Positions 46,682 to 54,689 of a stretch of DNA of 64,000 nt are shown in pieces. Source of the DNA: Fusobacterium varium. GTDB lineage: Bacteria > Fusobacteriota > Fusobacteriia > Fusobacteriales > Fusobacteriaceae. The notes under the pieces were generated by a model that had not been told where the DNA came from, ran no database searches, and saw nothing but the letters and a program-made list of their open reading frames with translations. The position numbers and the translations under genes are program-made. The DNA lies in the NCBI GenBank assembly GCA_900637705.1, contig LR134390.1, forward strand, positions 1,984,001-2,048,000, written 5' to 3'. Within the stretch, counting starts at the first letter, position 1. Each line of letters begins with the position of its first letter.

Positions 46682-48758
46682 CTATATTTTATAGATAAAA
46701 AGTGTTATTAACATTATTATAAAACTTGACATAAACCAGAATATTTTTTTCAAATTAAAAATATACTTATATTTTATTTTCTTATATTTATAAAAAATAC
46801 ACTTAAAACAGTTATTAATAATAATGCATATAACAAGAAATAGTAATAATCTAGATACAATAATTCATCTGTTGCTATATTATCTCTAAGACGGCTCTGA
46901 GATAATATAACTGTAAAAAATAATCCTGATGAAGATCCTAAAGTAAATTCCACCCTCTCATTTTCTTTCCCATCTTCTATTAAAATTAATATTCCAAATA
47001 CCATTGACAAAATGATAAAAACTGGAAGAAGACTTGAGATAAATGGAGATAGCATATTCCTTTTTAAATAAATATTGAAAACAAGCTCATGCTCTAAATT
47101 AGAAAGCTTATTAAAACTGAAAAAAGTTCCTATCATATTCCAGCCACTAAGAACTATATCTTTCCTAATTCCATGATTAGATGACATTAATATTCCCTCA
47201 GGGTAATCTGTAAAATCTGGAACTACAACTTTTCCCTGATACATACCTCTTCCCTGCATTTTTAATGAAATTATATTACTTTCAAGAGGATACTTATAAT
47301 AATTAAATTCCTCTCTGAGAAGCATTAAAAACTTTTTAGTAATAATACCATCTCTCTCATTTATAACCCATTCACTATATTCTACAGCATCAGGAAAAAA
47401 AACATCATATTTAGGTTCACTTTCGTGTTGTATTATTCCTGTTATTTTTACATTGTTTGCCTCTTTAAATTCTAGTGATTCTATTTGTAACTTTATTGTA
47501 AGATCTTTACTTAATTTATTTGTCCATAAATAATTATTTAATGCTTCTTTATTATTTATTGTATCAAATCTTCTCATTTCTTCTTTTAATGAACAATAAT
47601 TTATTATTCCTATAAAAGCACATACAAGAAATATTTGTATCCCTGAAATTAATGCTATTTTTTTCCAAGATATTTCTTTTAAATTCATTATGAGATAACT
47701 TCCTAAAAATAATGAGAAAAATATTATCATTAAAAATAAATCTTTTTTTATATCCACTATTCTTCCTACAATAGATTCCTCATCTATAGCTACTATTCCT
47801 ATATATAAAGGTATTTGTGAAAAATATTTATATCCCATAATTGAAGATTGAGATGTTAATTTATTCTTAGTCAATCTTGAAAAATATTCTAATGGATTTT
47901 TCTTATATAATTCTTTTGCAGTCTTATATAAATTTTTATCTTTATCTATTAAAGATTCAGTGAATAAATCTATTCCTAGAAGTTCTTCTTTTGGGTGATA
48001 TATATATCTTGTTGATGGAGATATTAAGAATAAATACTCATATCTTTTAAATTCTGGAGTTTTGAGGAGAGTCTTTAAAAACAAATTGTAATTTTTTATT
48101 TCCAGATAATAAATTTTCCCATTTTCTTTCTTATAAAATCGCATATTTTTCCCTGAAATAATTGGGTATTTTAGTGATTCACTATAATATTTTTCCTTCA
48201 ATGTATTAAATACTTCTCTAGAAAAAGTCACTTTATAATCATTATTTATTGCTACTACTCTAACATTTTTTAATTTTTTATTTTTTAATTTTTTTCTATT
48301 TCGTCTAAAGTATTTAACTCTTCAGATAAAATTTTTTCTAATTTTTTATTGTTGCTATCATTCTCTTTTGATATAATGATTCCATTATTGATAGCAGAAG
48401 AAAATTTTTCTCTAATATATGGAAGTTTATATATTGTGTAATTTTGGCTTATAGTAGTTTTAGGCTTATAAGGAAGATAATTATTAAATATGTTATTATA
48501 ATTAATTTTATCTTCATCTATCTCTTCCCATTTAAAAGTTTTTAAATACAAATCTAACTTTTTTTCTGCCAAAGATAATGATTTTTCTATTTCATTATCT
48601 AATTTTGTCTTTTCATCATATATTACATAAAAAAACTTTCCCATGAAAAAAAGCGATAAAACTATGAAAATAAGCAATACCAAATTTTTAATTTTTTTAA
48701 TTACACCATTAATTTTAAAAAAATTCTCTTTTCTTTTTTCCTCTTCTAAATTTTCCAT
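46682..48758 (-). CDS. Cache sensor fused to a pentameric-ligand-gated-ion-channel-like domain (frame interrupted twice)
   Basis: The start at 48758 gives an N-terminal membrane helix (residues about 25-48) and periplasmic sensor sequence. A missing base in the T7 run 48289-48295 separates it from the main frame, and one in the T4 run 46777-46780 cuts off the end; restored length is about 692. Order: helix, Cache/PDC-like domain ('FLISPSTRYIYHPKEELLGI'), two helices with a K-rich inside loop, a beta-rich domain with 'YYKYPLESNIISLKM' matching the Pro-loop (YPFD) of bacterial channels such as GLIC, then M1 ('FISSLLPVFIILSMVFG'), M2 ('FTLGSSSGLFFTVILSQS'), M3 ('YLDYYYFLLYALLLITVL') and M4 ('FWFMSSFIIMLITLFIY'). 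Inside loops are positively charged as topology predicts. Confidence 0.7.
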
Positions 48759-48774
48759 TCTTCCCCTTTACATA

Positions 48775-48795
48775 ATGAAGATTAAAAATCTTCAT
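48775..48795. promoter_or_regulatory. palindrome upstream of the Cache-channel gene
   Basis: ATGAAGATT, three bases, AATCTTCAT: a perfect 9-bp inverted repeat, 17 bases before the start codon. It could be an operator or an RNA hairpin near the ribosome-binding site (AGGGGAAG). Confidence 0.4.
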
Positions 48796-48984
48796 CAATT
48801 TATTTTTATTTATATAATTTATAAAAGTGCTGTTGATACTCTTCTACCTTCTACTTATTTTTAAATTTAATTTGTTGATTCAATTTATAGAAAACTCTTA
48901 TGAATTAAAAGTTTTATATTGTATAGATACATTAATCTTGGAAGTGTCTTATGCAATTCAAAAGTTCTTTCTATATTTTTATTA

Positions 48985-49026
48985 AAGAAAAAGCTGGATA
49001 AAACATCACTTTTATCACAGCTTTCC
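48985..49026 (-). terminator. terminator after the DUF2589 cluster
   Basis: On the minus strand AAAGCTGTGATAAAA, a short loop, TTTTATCCAGCTTTTTCTTT: a stem with a U-rich tail about 40 bases after the last gene. The remaining bases between 48796 and 48984 are A/T-rich with no visible gene. Confidence 0.8.
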
Positions 49027-49068
49027 ATTATTGATTTTCAATATTCAATTTTTATAAAATTTCTTAAA

Positions 49069-49347
49069 TTAATCTGCTATTAATAAATTACCAGGAAGAA
49101 CAATTCCTCTTCCATCTCCCTCTTCTACAGCACCTGATTTTGTTGTTCCATTTTCTGTCCAAACAACATATAAAGATTTTCTTCTCCCTACAAAAGGATC
49201 TCCTGCAATATCATTTCCTGCTTTAAATTCTCTTTTTCCTGTTTTATATCCAGCTTTTATTTTTTCAGTTACATCAATTGTTTTTTCATGATATCCATAT
49301 CCTGCAAAAATAATAGTATTCTGTCTTAATTTATTTATTAATTCCAT
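49069..49347 (-). CDS. small beta-domain protein resembling DUF3395
   Basis: 92 residues. 'AGYGYHEKTIDVTEKIKAGY' and 'NDIAGDPFVGRRKSLYVVW' follow the pattern of DUF3395-like domains (a DVT-K core, N-D-x-x-G-D-P, then a YVV-x-T strand) seen at the C-terminus of some DnaJ-type proteins and as stand-alone small proteins. No signal peptide is present. Last gene of the XRE-DUF2589 cluster, 24 bases after the lysozyme-like gene. Function unknown. Confidence 0.7.
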   Translation of the reverse strand: MELINKLRQNTIIFAGYGYHEKTIDVTEKIKAGYKTGKREFKAGNDIAGDPFVGRRKSLYVVWTENGTTKSGAVEEGDGRGIVLPGNLLIAD

Positions 49348-49371
49348 AATTAATCCTCCTCAATTTTTATT

Positions 49372-49923
49372 TTACCATTCTCTTTCTATATTATTCCATC
49401 TTCTTTTAACATCTTCTGGGTGCTCTTTTCCCCATTTTAAACCTAATTTAAAGTTAAGTACGTCTTCTGATGTCAGTAGTAGCCACTGATGCATTTTTCC
49501 ATTTTTGCTTAAACAAAATTGGTTGTGATAATCCACAAGATGAACAAAAGTTTTTTCGTCCATATCTGGAAGTTTTTCCAATGAAGCAACATGAGATATC
49601 ATTTTCTTTATATGTTCAGCATCTAAGTCATCTATCTCTTTTCTATGAGCCTTCAATTTTTCATTTAATGGAGCTATATCTTTATCCAGTTTTAAAAGTT
49701 TATCCATCTCTGCCTGTGTAAAACCACATTTATTTCTAAGAAAATTTCTAGCTCCCTCATTATGCTTCACATCAAACTGACTTCTTCCAAAACTATACCC
49801 AGATATTCCTCCAGCAAAACTAAATTTGCATATAACATTTTCATTCCCACTTATTTCATTTAAAGCTATTACTTTCATAACTTTTTGAGTATCAATAATT
49901 TCACATACATCTTTGACTTTCAT
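49372..49923 (-). CDS. possible lysozyme-like protein of the DUF2589 cluster
   Basis: 183 residues without a signal peptide. 'LNEISGNENVICKF' followed by 'GGISGYSFGRSQFDV' (about residues 21-51) resembles the active-site region of T4-lysozyme or pesticin-like muramidases, where an early Glu is followed by a G-Y-G/S-x-G-x-x-Q-x-D stretch. The rest is helical and charged. I do not recognise a named family with certainty. It lies between a 102-residue orphan and the DUF3395-like gene, each within about 25 bases. Confidence 0.6.
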   Translation of the reverse strand: MKVKDVCEIIDTQKVMKVIALNEISGNENVICKFSFAGGISGYSFGRSQFDVKHNEGARNFLRNKCGFTQAEMDKLLKLDKDIAPLNEKLKAHRKEIDDLDAEHIKKMISHVASLEKLPDMDEKTFVHLVDYHNQFCLSKNGKMHQWLLLTSEDVLNFKLGLKWGKEHPEDVKRRWNNIEREW

Positions 49924-49932
49924 TATTACCTC

Positions 49933-50241
49933 CTATTTTTTAGTAAGTACCAGCTTTATGTTGTTATCTTTTTTGATGACTTCATAATTAAATACTTCTT
50001 TTTTTTCCAAACCCTTCTTTATATCTTCTATTATATCATCATCTTTAAAAGAAAAATATATTCTGGCTGAATAAAAATTATATTTTTTTAGTGTATTTTC
50101 CAAATATATTATTTCATCAGCTATATAGAATATCTTTTTAGAAAAATCTTTTCTCTTTTCTTCAGGGGTTTTAAAAAATTTTCTTTTTATCCTTTGGAAG
50201 AAGTTCTTAATTTTTTTATTCCTCATCTTCATCATATACAA
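49933..50241 (-). CDS. hypothetical basic protein
   Basis: Up to 102 residues. The N-terminal 30 residues are strongly basic ('MRNKKIKNFFQRIKRKFFK'), then a helix and a beta-alpha-beta-like end ('FNYEVIKKDNNIKLVLTKK'). The start could be any of several Met codons between 50226 and 50241; the longest form overlaps the DUF2589 gene upstream by 26 bases. No recognisable family. Membership of the cluster is inferred from tight spacing. Confidence 0.6.
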   Translation of the reverse strand: MYMMKMRNKKIKNFFQRIKRKFFKTPEEKRKDFSKKIFYIADEIIYLENTLKKYNFYSARIYFSFKDDDIIEDIKKGLEKKEVFNYEVIKKDNNIKLVLTKK

Positions 50242-50842
50242 CTTTTTTATTCTTTTTCTTTAAAGAATTTTTTCTCTTTGGAGCTTCCTCTATTTCTTCT
50301 TCCTCTTCAATATCCTCTTCATTTCCCTCTTCATCAATTAAGGCATACAAAAGAGGTCTATTTCTAAATTCGTCCATTATTCTTTCTATTCCCTCTGGAT
50401 TATCCTGCTCTTCAAACTTTAATTTTATTCCTATATTATTTGAAGTTCTTCCTTTAGTATTATCACTGGTAGGAGCAAGGGTAACTTCAAAACTGGTTCT
50501 ATCAGCATATCTTACTTCATCTTCTTCAGGAATCCCCTCTTTAGTCTTTACTTTTCCCTCATCTATTCTTACATTAAGCTCTATTTCTATTTCTTTAAGT
50601 CTTAATCCTTTAGGTTCTGTCAAAGCCAAAAGAGGAATACTTGCTTTTTTATTATCCTGTACTTTAAAATTATACATTATAGGATTTCCATCTTCATCAA
50701 AGTACTTTCCTATAGATTCAATATAATGATTATTTAATATTTGCTGAGCAGCATTAGCTGAATAAAGAAGTCCTCTTGTTATATCTGAAAGGGATTGGTC
50801 ATTTTGCGACTTTCTAACTTTCCATGGATAACATTTTATCAT
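50216..50842 (-). CDS. DUF2589-like protein with acidic tail
   Basis: 208 residues. 'SLSDITRGLLYSANAAQQILN' opens the protein, followed by beta-rich sequence with 'IPLLALTEPKGLRLKEIEIEL', which parallels the 'PFIAMTGIPNLSMELVTIDF' strand pair of the next gene and supports a DUF2589-type relationship. The C-terminal 40 residues are an acidic, then K-rich tail that is probably disordered. Not exported by sequence. Its neighbour upstream is the clear DUF2589 protein, so the two may form a heteromeric assembly; function unknown. Confidence 0.65.
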   Translation of the reverse strand: MIKCYPWKVRKSQNDQSLSDITRGLLYSANAAQQILNNHYIESIGKYFDEDGNPIMYNFKVQDNKKASIPLLALTEPKGLRLKEIEIELNVRIDEGKVKTKEGIPEEDEVRYADRTSFEVTLAPTSDNTKGRTSNNIGIKLKFEEQDNPEGIERIMDEFRNRPLLYALIDEEGNEEDIEEEEEIEEAPKRKNSLKKKNKKVVYDEDEE

Positions 50843-50895
50843 TTTCTCCTCCTCATATTCTAGTGAGAGGGCTCTTATGAGCCCCCATTAAATTA

Positions 50896-51474
50896 TTAGG
50901 CAGCACTATTTATAATACTTTCTGTATTTCTAGGTGCATTTCCATCTGTTACTTGAGCTGGTTTAGTTACATCATTAGTTATTGCTTCAATTATTCTCAT
51001 CAATGGTTCTGGTGTTTCTTGCTTTCTAGCTTCTACATGGAAAGTATATTTAGATCTTGTATCTGATTTTCTTGTCTGCTCTGATTTATGTGATACACTA
51101 CCACTAAATTTTACTCCAAAACAACCTCCTGAAACACTTGCTCCTACATCAGTAGAACTTGTACTTGTATCTGAAGTAGAAATTTCCATTTCAAAATCTA
51201 TTGTTACTAGTTCCATTGATAAGTTTGGAATCCCAGTCATTGCTATGAATGGTGCAGAAATTGTTTTTTCTACTCTCTCTCCATTTTCAACTGCTGAATA
51301 ATTAAAATTAACATTTTTTACATTTCCATTTTCATCAAGAGCTACCTCTTTGATAAAATTGTACATAGAAGCACTTAATTGTTTTTGTGCATCTACTACT
51401 GCTACTAATGGACTTGCTACTAATGATTCTATTGGTATTGCTTTTAATTGATTTCCTGTAAATGTTTCTGACAT
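50896..51474 (-). CDS. DUF2589 family protein
   Basis: 192 residues. 'IPIESLVASPLVAVVDAQKQ' (about residues 14-33), 'PFIAMTGIPNLSMELVTIDF' and a following Ser/Thr/Gly-rich stretch are the DUF2589 signature. GGAGGAATTA precedes the ATG. It is the first gene after the internal promoter-operator at 51501-51546 and probably the most highly expressed member of the cluster. The biological role of DUF2589 is not established to my knowledge. Confidence 0.85.
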   Translation of the reverse strand: MSETFTGNQLKAIPIESLVASPLVAVVDAQKQLSASMYNFIKEVALDENGNVKNVNFNYSAVENGERVEKTISAPFIAMTGIPNLSMELVTIDFEMEISTSDTSTSSTDVGASVSGGCFGVKFSGSVSHKSEQTRKSDTRSKYTFHVEARKQETPEPLMRIIEAITNDVTKPAQVTDGNAPRNTESIINSAA

Positions 51475-51500
51475 ATTAATTCCTCCAATTTTTTAGTTTT

Positions 51501-51546
51501 TCTCTAGAGATAATTGGATTATATATCTTGATTAGTTTTATACCAA
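51501..51546 (-). promoter_or_regulatory. promoter plus TCTCTAGAGA operator for DUF2589 genes
   Basis: On the minus strand -35 TTGGTA (51541-51546), a 17-base spacer, -10 TATAAT (51518-51523), then 7 bases and the perfect palindrome TCTCTAGAGA (51501-51510) at the expected transcription start. The same arrangement with the same distances occurs upstream of the XRE gene. Confidence 0.8.
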
Positions 51547-51561
51547 ATTTGTAATCTATTA

Positions 51562-51828
51562 TTATTTTTCCCTCTTTTTCTTTGGATTGTATGCCTTAAA
51601 AAATATTTCCATTACTTTTAGAAAATTTATATCTAATATTTGACAAATTTCTACAAGTAGCTTTATATTCATTTCGTTTATACAATTTTCATAACAGCTT
51701 ACTGTTTTTTGTGATATCCCTAATTTTTTAGAAAATTCCTTTTGAGTATATCTCTCTTCCCTAGTTTTTCTTATTTCCTGAACTATTTCCTCATAACATT
51801 CATCATAAATCATTGTCCATTTACTCAT
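51562..51828 (-). CDS. XRE-family helix-turn-helix regulator
   Basis: 88 residues with one HTH_XRE domain: 'YTQKEFSKKLGISQKTVSCYENCINE' (about residues 27-52, shown in part as the recognition region). No extra sensor domain. GGAGGGAA precedes the ATG. The palindrome TCTCTAGAGA at its own promoter and at the DUF2589 promoter makes it the obvious candidate for an autoregulating repressor of the cluster (inference). Confidence 0.88.
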   Translation of the reverse strand: MSKWTMIYDECYEEIVQEIRKTREERYTQKEFSKKLGISQKTVSCYENCINEMNIKLLVEICQILDINFLKVMEIFFKAYNPKKKREK

Positions 51829-51888
51829 ATTCCCTCCAAGATATCTGTGTTTATAAATTCAACATAGAATATCAAATTTTTTAAACTT

Positions 51889-51934
51889 TCTCTAGAGATA
51901 TACGAATTATACAACTCTTTAATATTTATACCAA
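51889..51934 (-). promoter_or_regulatory. promoter plus TCTCTAGAGA operator for XRE regulator
   Basis: On the minus strand -35 TTGGTA (51929-51934), 17-base spacer, -10 TATAAT (51906-51911), 7 bases, then TCTCTAGAGA (51889-51898). The spacing is identical to the DUF2589 promoter. Confidence 0.8.
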
Positions 51935-52053
51935 CTGAGTATCGCTAGCTATTTTTAAAAACATTTTAGAAAATATTTTTATTTTATATCCCCTAAAAAA
52001 AATTTGTTAACTATATTTTCCTAAAATCTTATACTTGACTTTTATAAAGAAAA

Positions 52054-52098
52054 ATTAAAAGGATTAATTCCTGCTCAATACAGAAATCAATCCTTTTC
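52054..52098 (-). terminator. terminator after the HU pseudogenes
   Basis: On the minus strand AAAAGGATT pairs with AATCCTTTT around an inner partial stem, followed by AATTTTTC. The gap from 51935 to 52053 is A/T-rich without a gene. Confidence 0.7.
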
Positions 52099-52123
52099 TA
52101 AGAAAATATTATTTTATCGAATT

Positions 52124-52375
52124 TTATTTCATTATATTTTTTGATACTCTAAATCTTACTGCCTTTCTAGGATAAATTTTCATCAATTCTCTAGTTGATA
52201 GGTTGCTTATCACTTTTGGTTTTCTTTTTGCTGTTTCAAATATACATCTGTTGACAAATGTTACTGAATCATATTTTTACAAGGCTTCCTGTAGAGTTTG
52301 TGAAGTATATCTATTTCTTCTAGTGCTGCCTTTTGTGATACCTTTGTATAGATTTGCTAATTCTTTCTTATTCAT
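52124..52375 (-). pseudogene. degraded HU-like gene (second of pair)
   Basis: From ATG 52373-52375, 'MNKKELANLYK' starts like an HU-like protein; after a stretch that only makes sense in another frame ('KVSQKAALEEIDI'), the main frame resumes with 'LQEAL', a TAA codon, then 'KYDSVTFVNRCIFETAKRKP' and 'PRKAVRFRVSKNIMK', the HU core and C-terminal strand. The in-frame stop and the local frame excursion indicate true decay. The intact relatives are at 7692-8274. Confidence 0.65.
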
Positions 52376-52571
52376 CAGCATCAATTCCATTAACTGCATC
52401 TTGCAAACCTGTTCCTGTTCTAAATCATATCTTTTTCTTTGCTTCAATTATTACTGCTTCTTTCATTTGAGGTGTCACTATTTTTCTTGCTTTTACTTCT
52501 TTTTTCTCAAATACTCCCCAATTATTTAATACTACTTTTCCATAGATAGTATGTATCTTTAGTTCCTCCAT
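52368..52571 (-). pseudogene. degraded HU-like gene (first of pair)
   Basis: The frame from ATG 52569-52571 reads 'MEELKIHTIYGKVVLNNWGV' and 'FEKKEVKARKIVTPQ', nearly identical in pattern to 'IIKDWGIFEKKEVKPRKIL' at 8.1 kb. It lacks the N-terminal helices and is interrupted by TGA after '..IIEAKKKI', with 'FRTGTGLQDAVNG' continuing. It overlaps the following pseudogene by a few bases, as the intact pair does. Confidence 0.6.
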
Positions 52572-52626
52572 CTACATGAGTTAATCCACCCATTATCAAT
52601 CATTTAGTCACTCTTTTTTTAGTTGT

Positions 52627-53475
52627 CTACTTGACAGGGGATGGACCAGTTTTTTTTATTCCTGATAAATAATCACCAATTTTTACTAATGCTAATCTGG
52701 CGTTAGTAAAAATTCTATCATCTCTTTCAAAGTAAGGAATATTATTTTGGTTGAGAATCTTTATGATTCTATCCTTTCTTATTAAATAATTTCCATTACC
52801 ATCAAAATTAATTCTTTTTTGTATAGATCTAATTGGGCTGTAAACAATATATTTTTTTAAAGAACGTACAGTAGAGAATGTAGGATTTTTGAAAAGAATT
52901 ATATATTCATTTATTTGATCTATATATTCTTCAGGAACATGTGAATAAGAATAGGTATCAAAATCATACTTATTTTTAGTATTATTTATAGTTATCATTA
53001 AATCTTTAAAACATTTTCCCGTTTTTATTAAAATATCATCTTTATAAAAATTTATAATTAAGGGATATTTAACTTCTTTAGTATCTACAAAATTACTCGG
53101 AAATGAAATCATATTTTTCAAAATAGTTTCTATTTTATTTTCTGATAAAATAGGTTTAGATATATTTGAATCAAATTTATTTATAGCTTGCTTTTTTTCT
53201 TCGTTCCTTTCAGCTATTCTTTCTAAATCTGAATAAGTAGACTCATAAATATATTCTTTATTTACACTTTCAAGACACTTATCATAAAATGTTATATAAT
53301 CATCTTTAGAAATATGCTCAAGAGCTTCAGTTAAATTATTAATATTTTCTTTTAATTCTTCATATTCCATAGGTATTCCGCATCTATCAAAAGGGATTAT
53401 ATAAGTTTTCTCCTTATATTCTATTTCTGAAAAAATATAATTACTAATGTTATTTCTGTTAATAAATTTTGACAT
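52627..53475 (-). CDS. hypothetical protein
   Basis: About 282 residues from ATG 53473-53475, preferred because GGAGGT lies just upstream ('MSKFINRNNISNYIFSEIEY'). An open extension of 14 residues lacks a ribosome site. Mostly hydrophilic, with a helical charged stretch in the middle ('LERIAERNEEKKQAINKF') and no membrane segment or signal peptide. I do not recognise a family. Very A/T-rich codon use and the position beside HU pseudogenes and the DUF2589 cluster suggest an accessory region. Confidence 0.7.
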   Translation of the reverse strand: MSKFINRNNISNYIFSEIEYKEKTYIIPFDRCGIPMEYEELKENINNLTEALEHISKDDYITFYDKCLESVNKEYIYESTYSDLERIAERNEEKKQAINKFDSNISKPILSENKIETILKNMISFPSNFVDTKEVKYPLIINFYKDDILIKTGKCFKDLMITINNTKNKYDFDTYSYSHVPEEYIDQINEYIILFKNPTFSTVRSLKKYIVYSPIRSIQKRINFDGNGNYLIRKDRIIKILNQNNIPYFERDDRIFTNARLALVKIGDYLSGIKKTGPSPVK

Positions 53476-53650
53476 AAAAAAACCTCCAAATGAATTCAAT
53501 ATATTACATTTTACCATAATAATCTTATATTTTTAAATAAATATTTATTTTATAAATTTTTCCACAGACAAATTGCCTGTAGCAAAAAATATTTTTAATA
53601 AAAAAGTGGATAGACAAGACTTGTTATATGTCATACATTTATTTTATTAA

Positions 53651-53703
53651 AAAAAGCTGAGCAACATTTTAAAAAAAAATGTTTTTACTCAGCTCTCTTT
53701 TTT
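53651..53703 (-). terminator. terminator after pduF (bidirectional)
   Basis: GCTGAG...ACATTTT and AAATGT...CTCAGC form a long stem flanked by A-rich and T-rich tracts on the two sides, so it can act on both strands. It is the main feature in the 390-base gap between pduF and the hypothetical gene; the rest is A/T-rich without a gene. Confidence 0.75.
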
Positions 53704-53908
53704 GTATGATATAGTTACCACACCAATTATACATATAATCTCTAAAATCAATATAAGAAATTAGGTAAAATTAAGAAATATTTTAATAATCAACATTTCA
53801 ATAATATTAAACAGACTATCCAAAAATTCTTAGCTTGCTCTATTGAGCACAGACTTTTGAACTCCAGTGCCATTTTTATCTTTTATTCTTTATTACACGC
53901 TTATTTAA

Positions 53909-54664
53909 TTAATTGAAAACAGCTGTATATAGAAGAGCTCCTGCAACTGCTCCTATTATTGGTGCTACAATTGGCACCCAGGCATATGCCCAATCTGAAC
54001 TTCCTTTATGTTTTATTGGAAGAATAGCATGCATTATTCTAGGCCCTAAATCTCTTGCTGGATTAATAGCATATCCAGTAGGTCCACCAAAGCTCATACC
54101 TATTGCCCATACTAGAAATCCCACTAAAAGTCCTCCCAATATTCCAATATTTCCTGAAGCCTCTGCTCCATTAGACAGTGTAAAAGCAACTGCTGTATTT
54201 TTTGCATTTCCTATTCCTAGAACTCCAAAAACAAACATAGCTGTGGCAAGTATCTCTGTTACAACATTCCAAAAATAATTTCTTATAGCTGGCCCTGTAC
54301 AGAATATTCCAAGTAAAGCTTCTTGGTTTTCCTCTTCATCAAAATGCAATTTAAAAGTTAAAAATACTAAAAGACTTCCAAACATAGCTCCAAGAATCTG
54401 TGCCACTATATATCCAAGAAGATATTCCCATTTCAAAGCTCCTATTACAGCTAAAGCTATAGACAATGCTGGATTAAGATGTGCCCCACTTATCCAACCT
54501 ACTGTATATACTGCTGTAGTTATACCTAAAGCCCACGCTGCTGTGATTACCATCCACCCAGCTCCCTGTGCCTTAGATTTTGTCAATGAAACATTTGCTA
54601 CTACTCCTCCCCCGAAAAAAATAATAATGGCTGTTCCTATAAATTCTGCTAAATATACATTCAT
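53909..54664 (-). CDS. pduF: aquaglyceroporin, propanediol diffusion facilitator
   Basis: 251 residues, six membrane helices plus two half-helices carrying the NPA motifs: 'SGAHLNPALSIALA' (about residues 60-73) and 'GYAINPARDLGPRI' (about 197-210). Asp after the second NPA region (NPARDLG) is the mark of the glycerol-facilitator branch rather than water channels. At the end of the pdu operon it most likely admits 1,2-propanediol or glycerol. Confidence 0.92.
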   Translation of the reverse strand: MNVYLAEFIGTAIIIFFGGGVVANVSLTKSKAQGAGWMVITAAWALGITTAVYTVGWISGAHLNPALSIALAVIGALKWEYLLGYIVAQILGAMFGSLLVFLTFKLHFDEEENQEALLGIFCTGPAIRNYFWNVVTEILATAMFVFGVLGIGNAKNTAVAFTLSNGAEASGNIGILGGLLVGFLVWAIGMSFGGPTGYAINPARDLGPRIMHAILPIKHKGSSDWAYAWVPIVAPIIGAVAGALLYTAVFN

Positions 54665-54689
54665 ATTCTAAACCCTCCTAAATATATTT

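Noticed and set aside
49069-51828. Prophage remnant explanation for the DUF2589 cluster.
   Set aside because: No integrase, terminase, capsid, portal or tail gene is present, and the cluster has its own regulator, promoters and terminator.
52203-52529. Plus-strand frame of 108 residues in the HU pseudogene region.
   Set aside because: The minus strand carries recognisable HU-like sequence, and the plus-strand frame is an antisense shadow.
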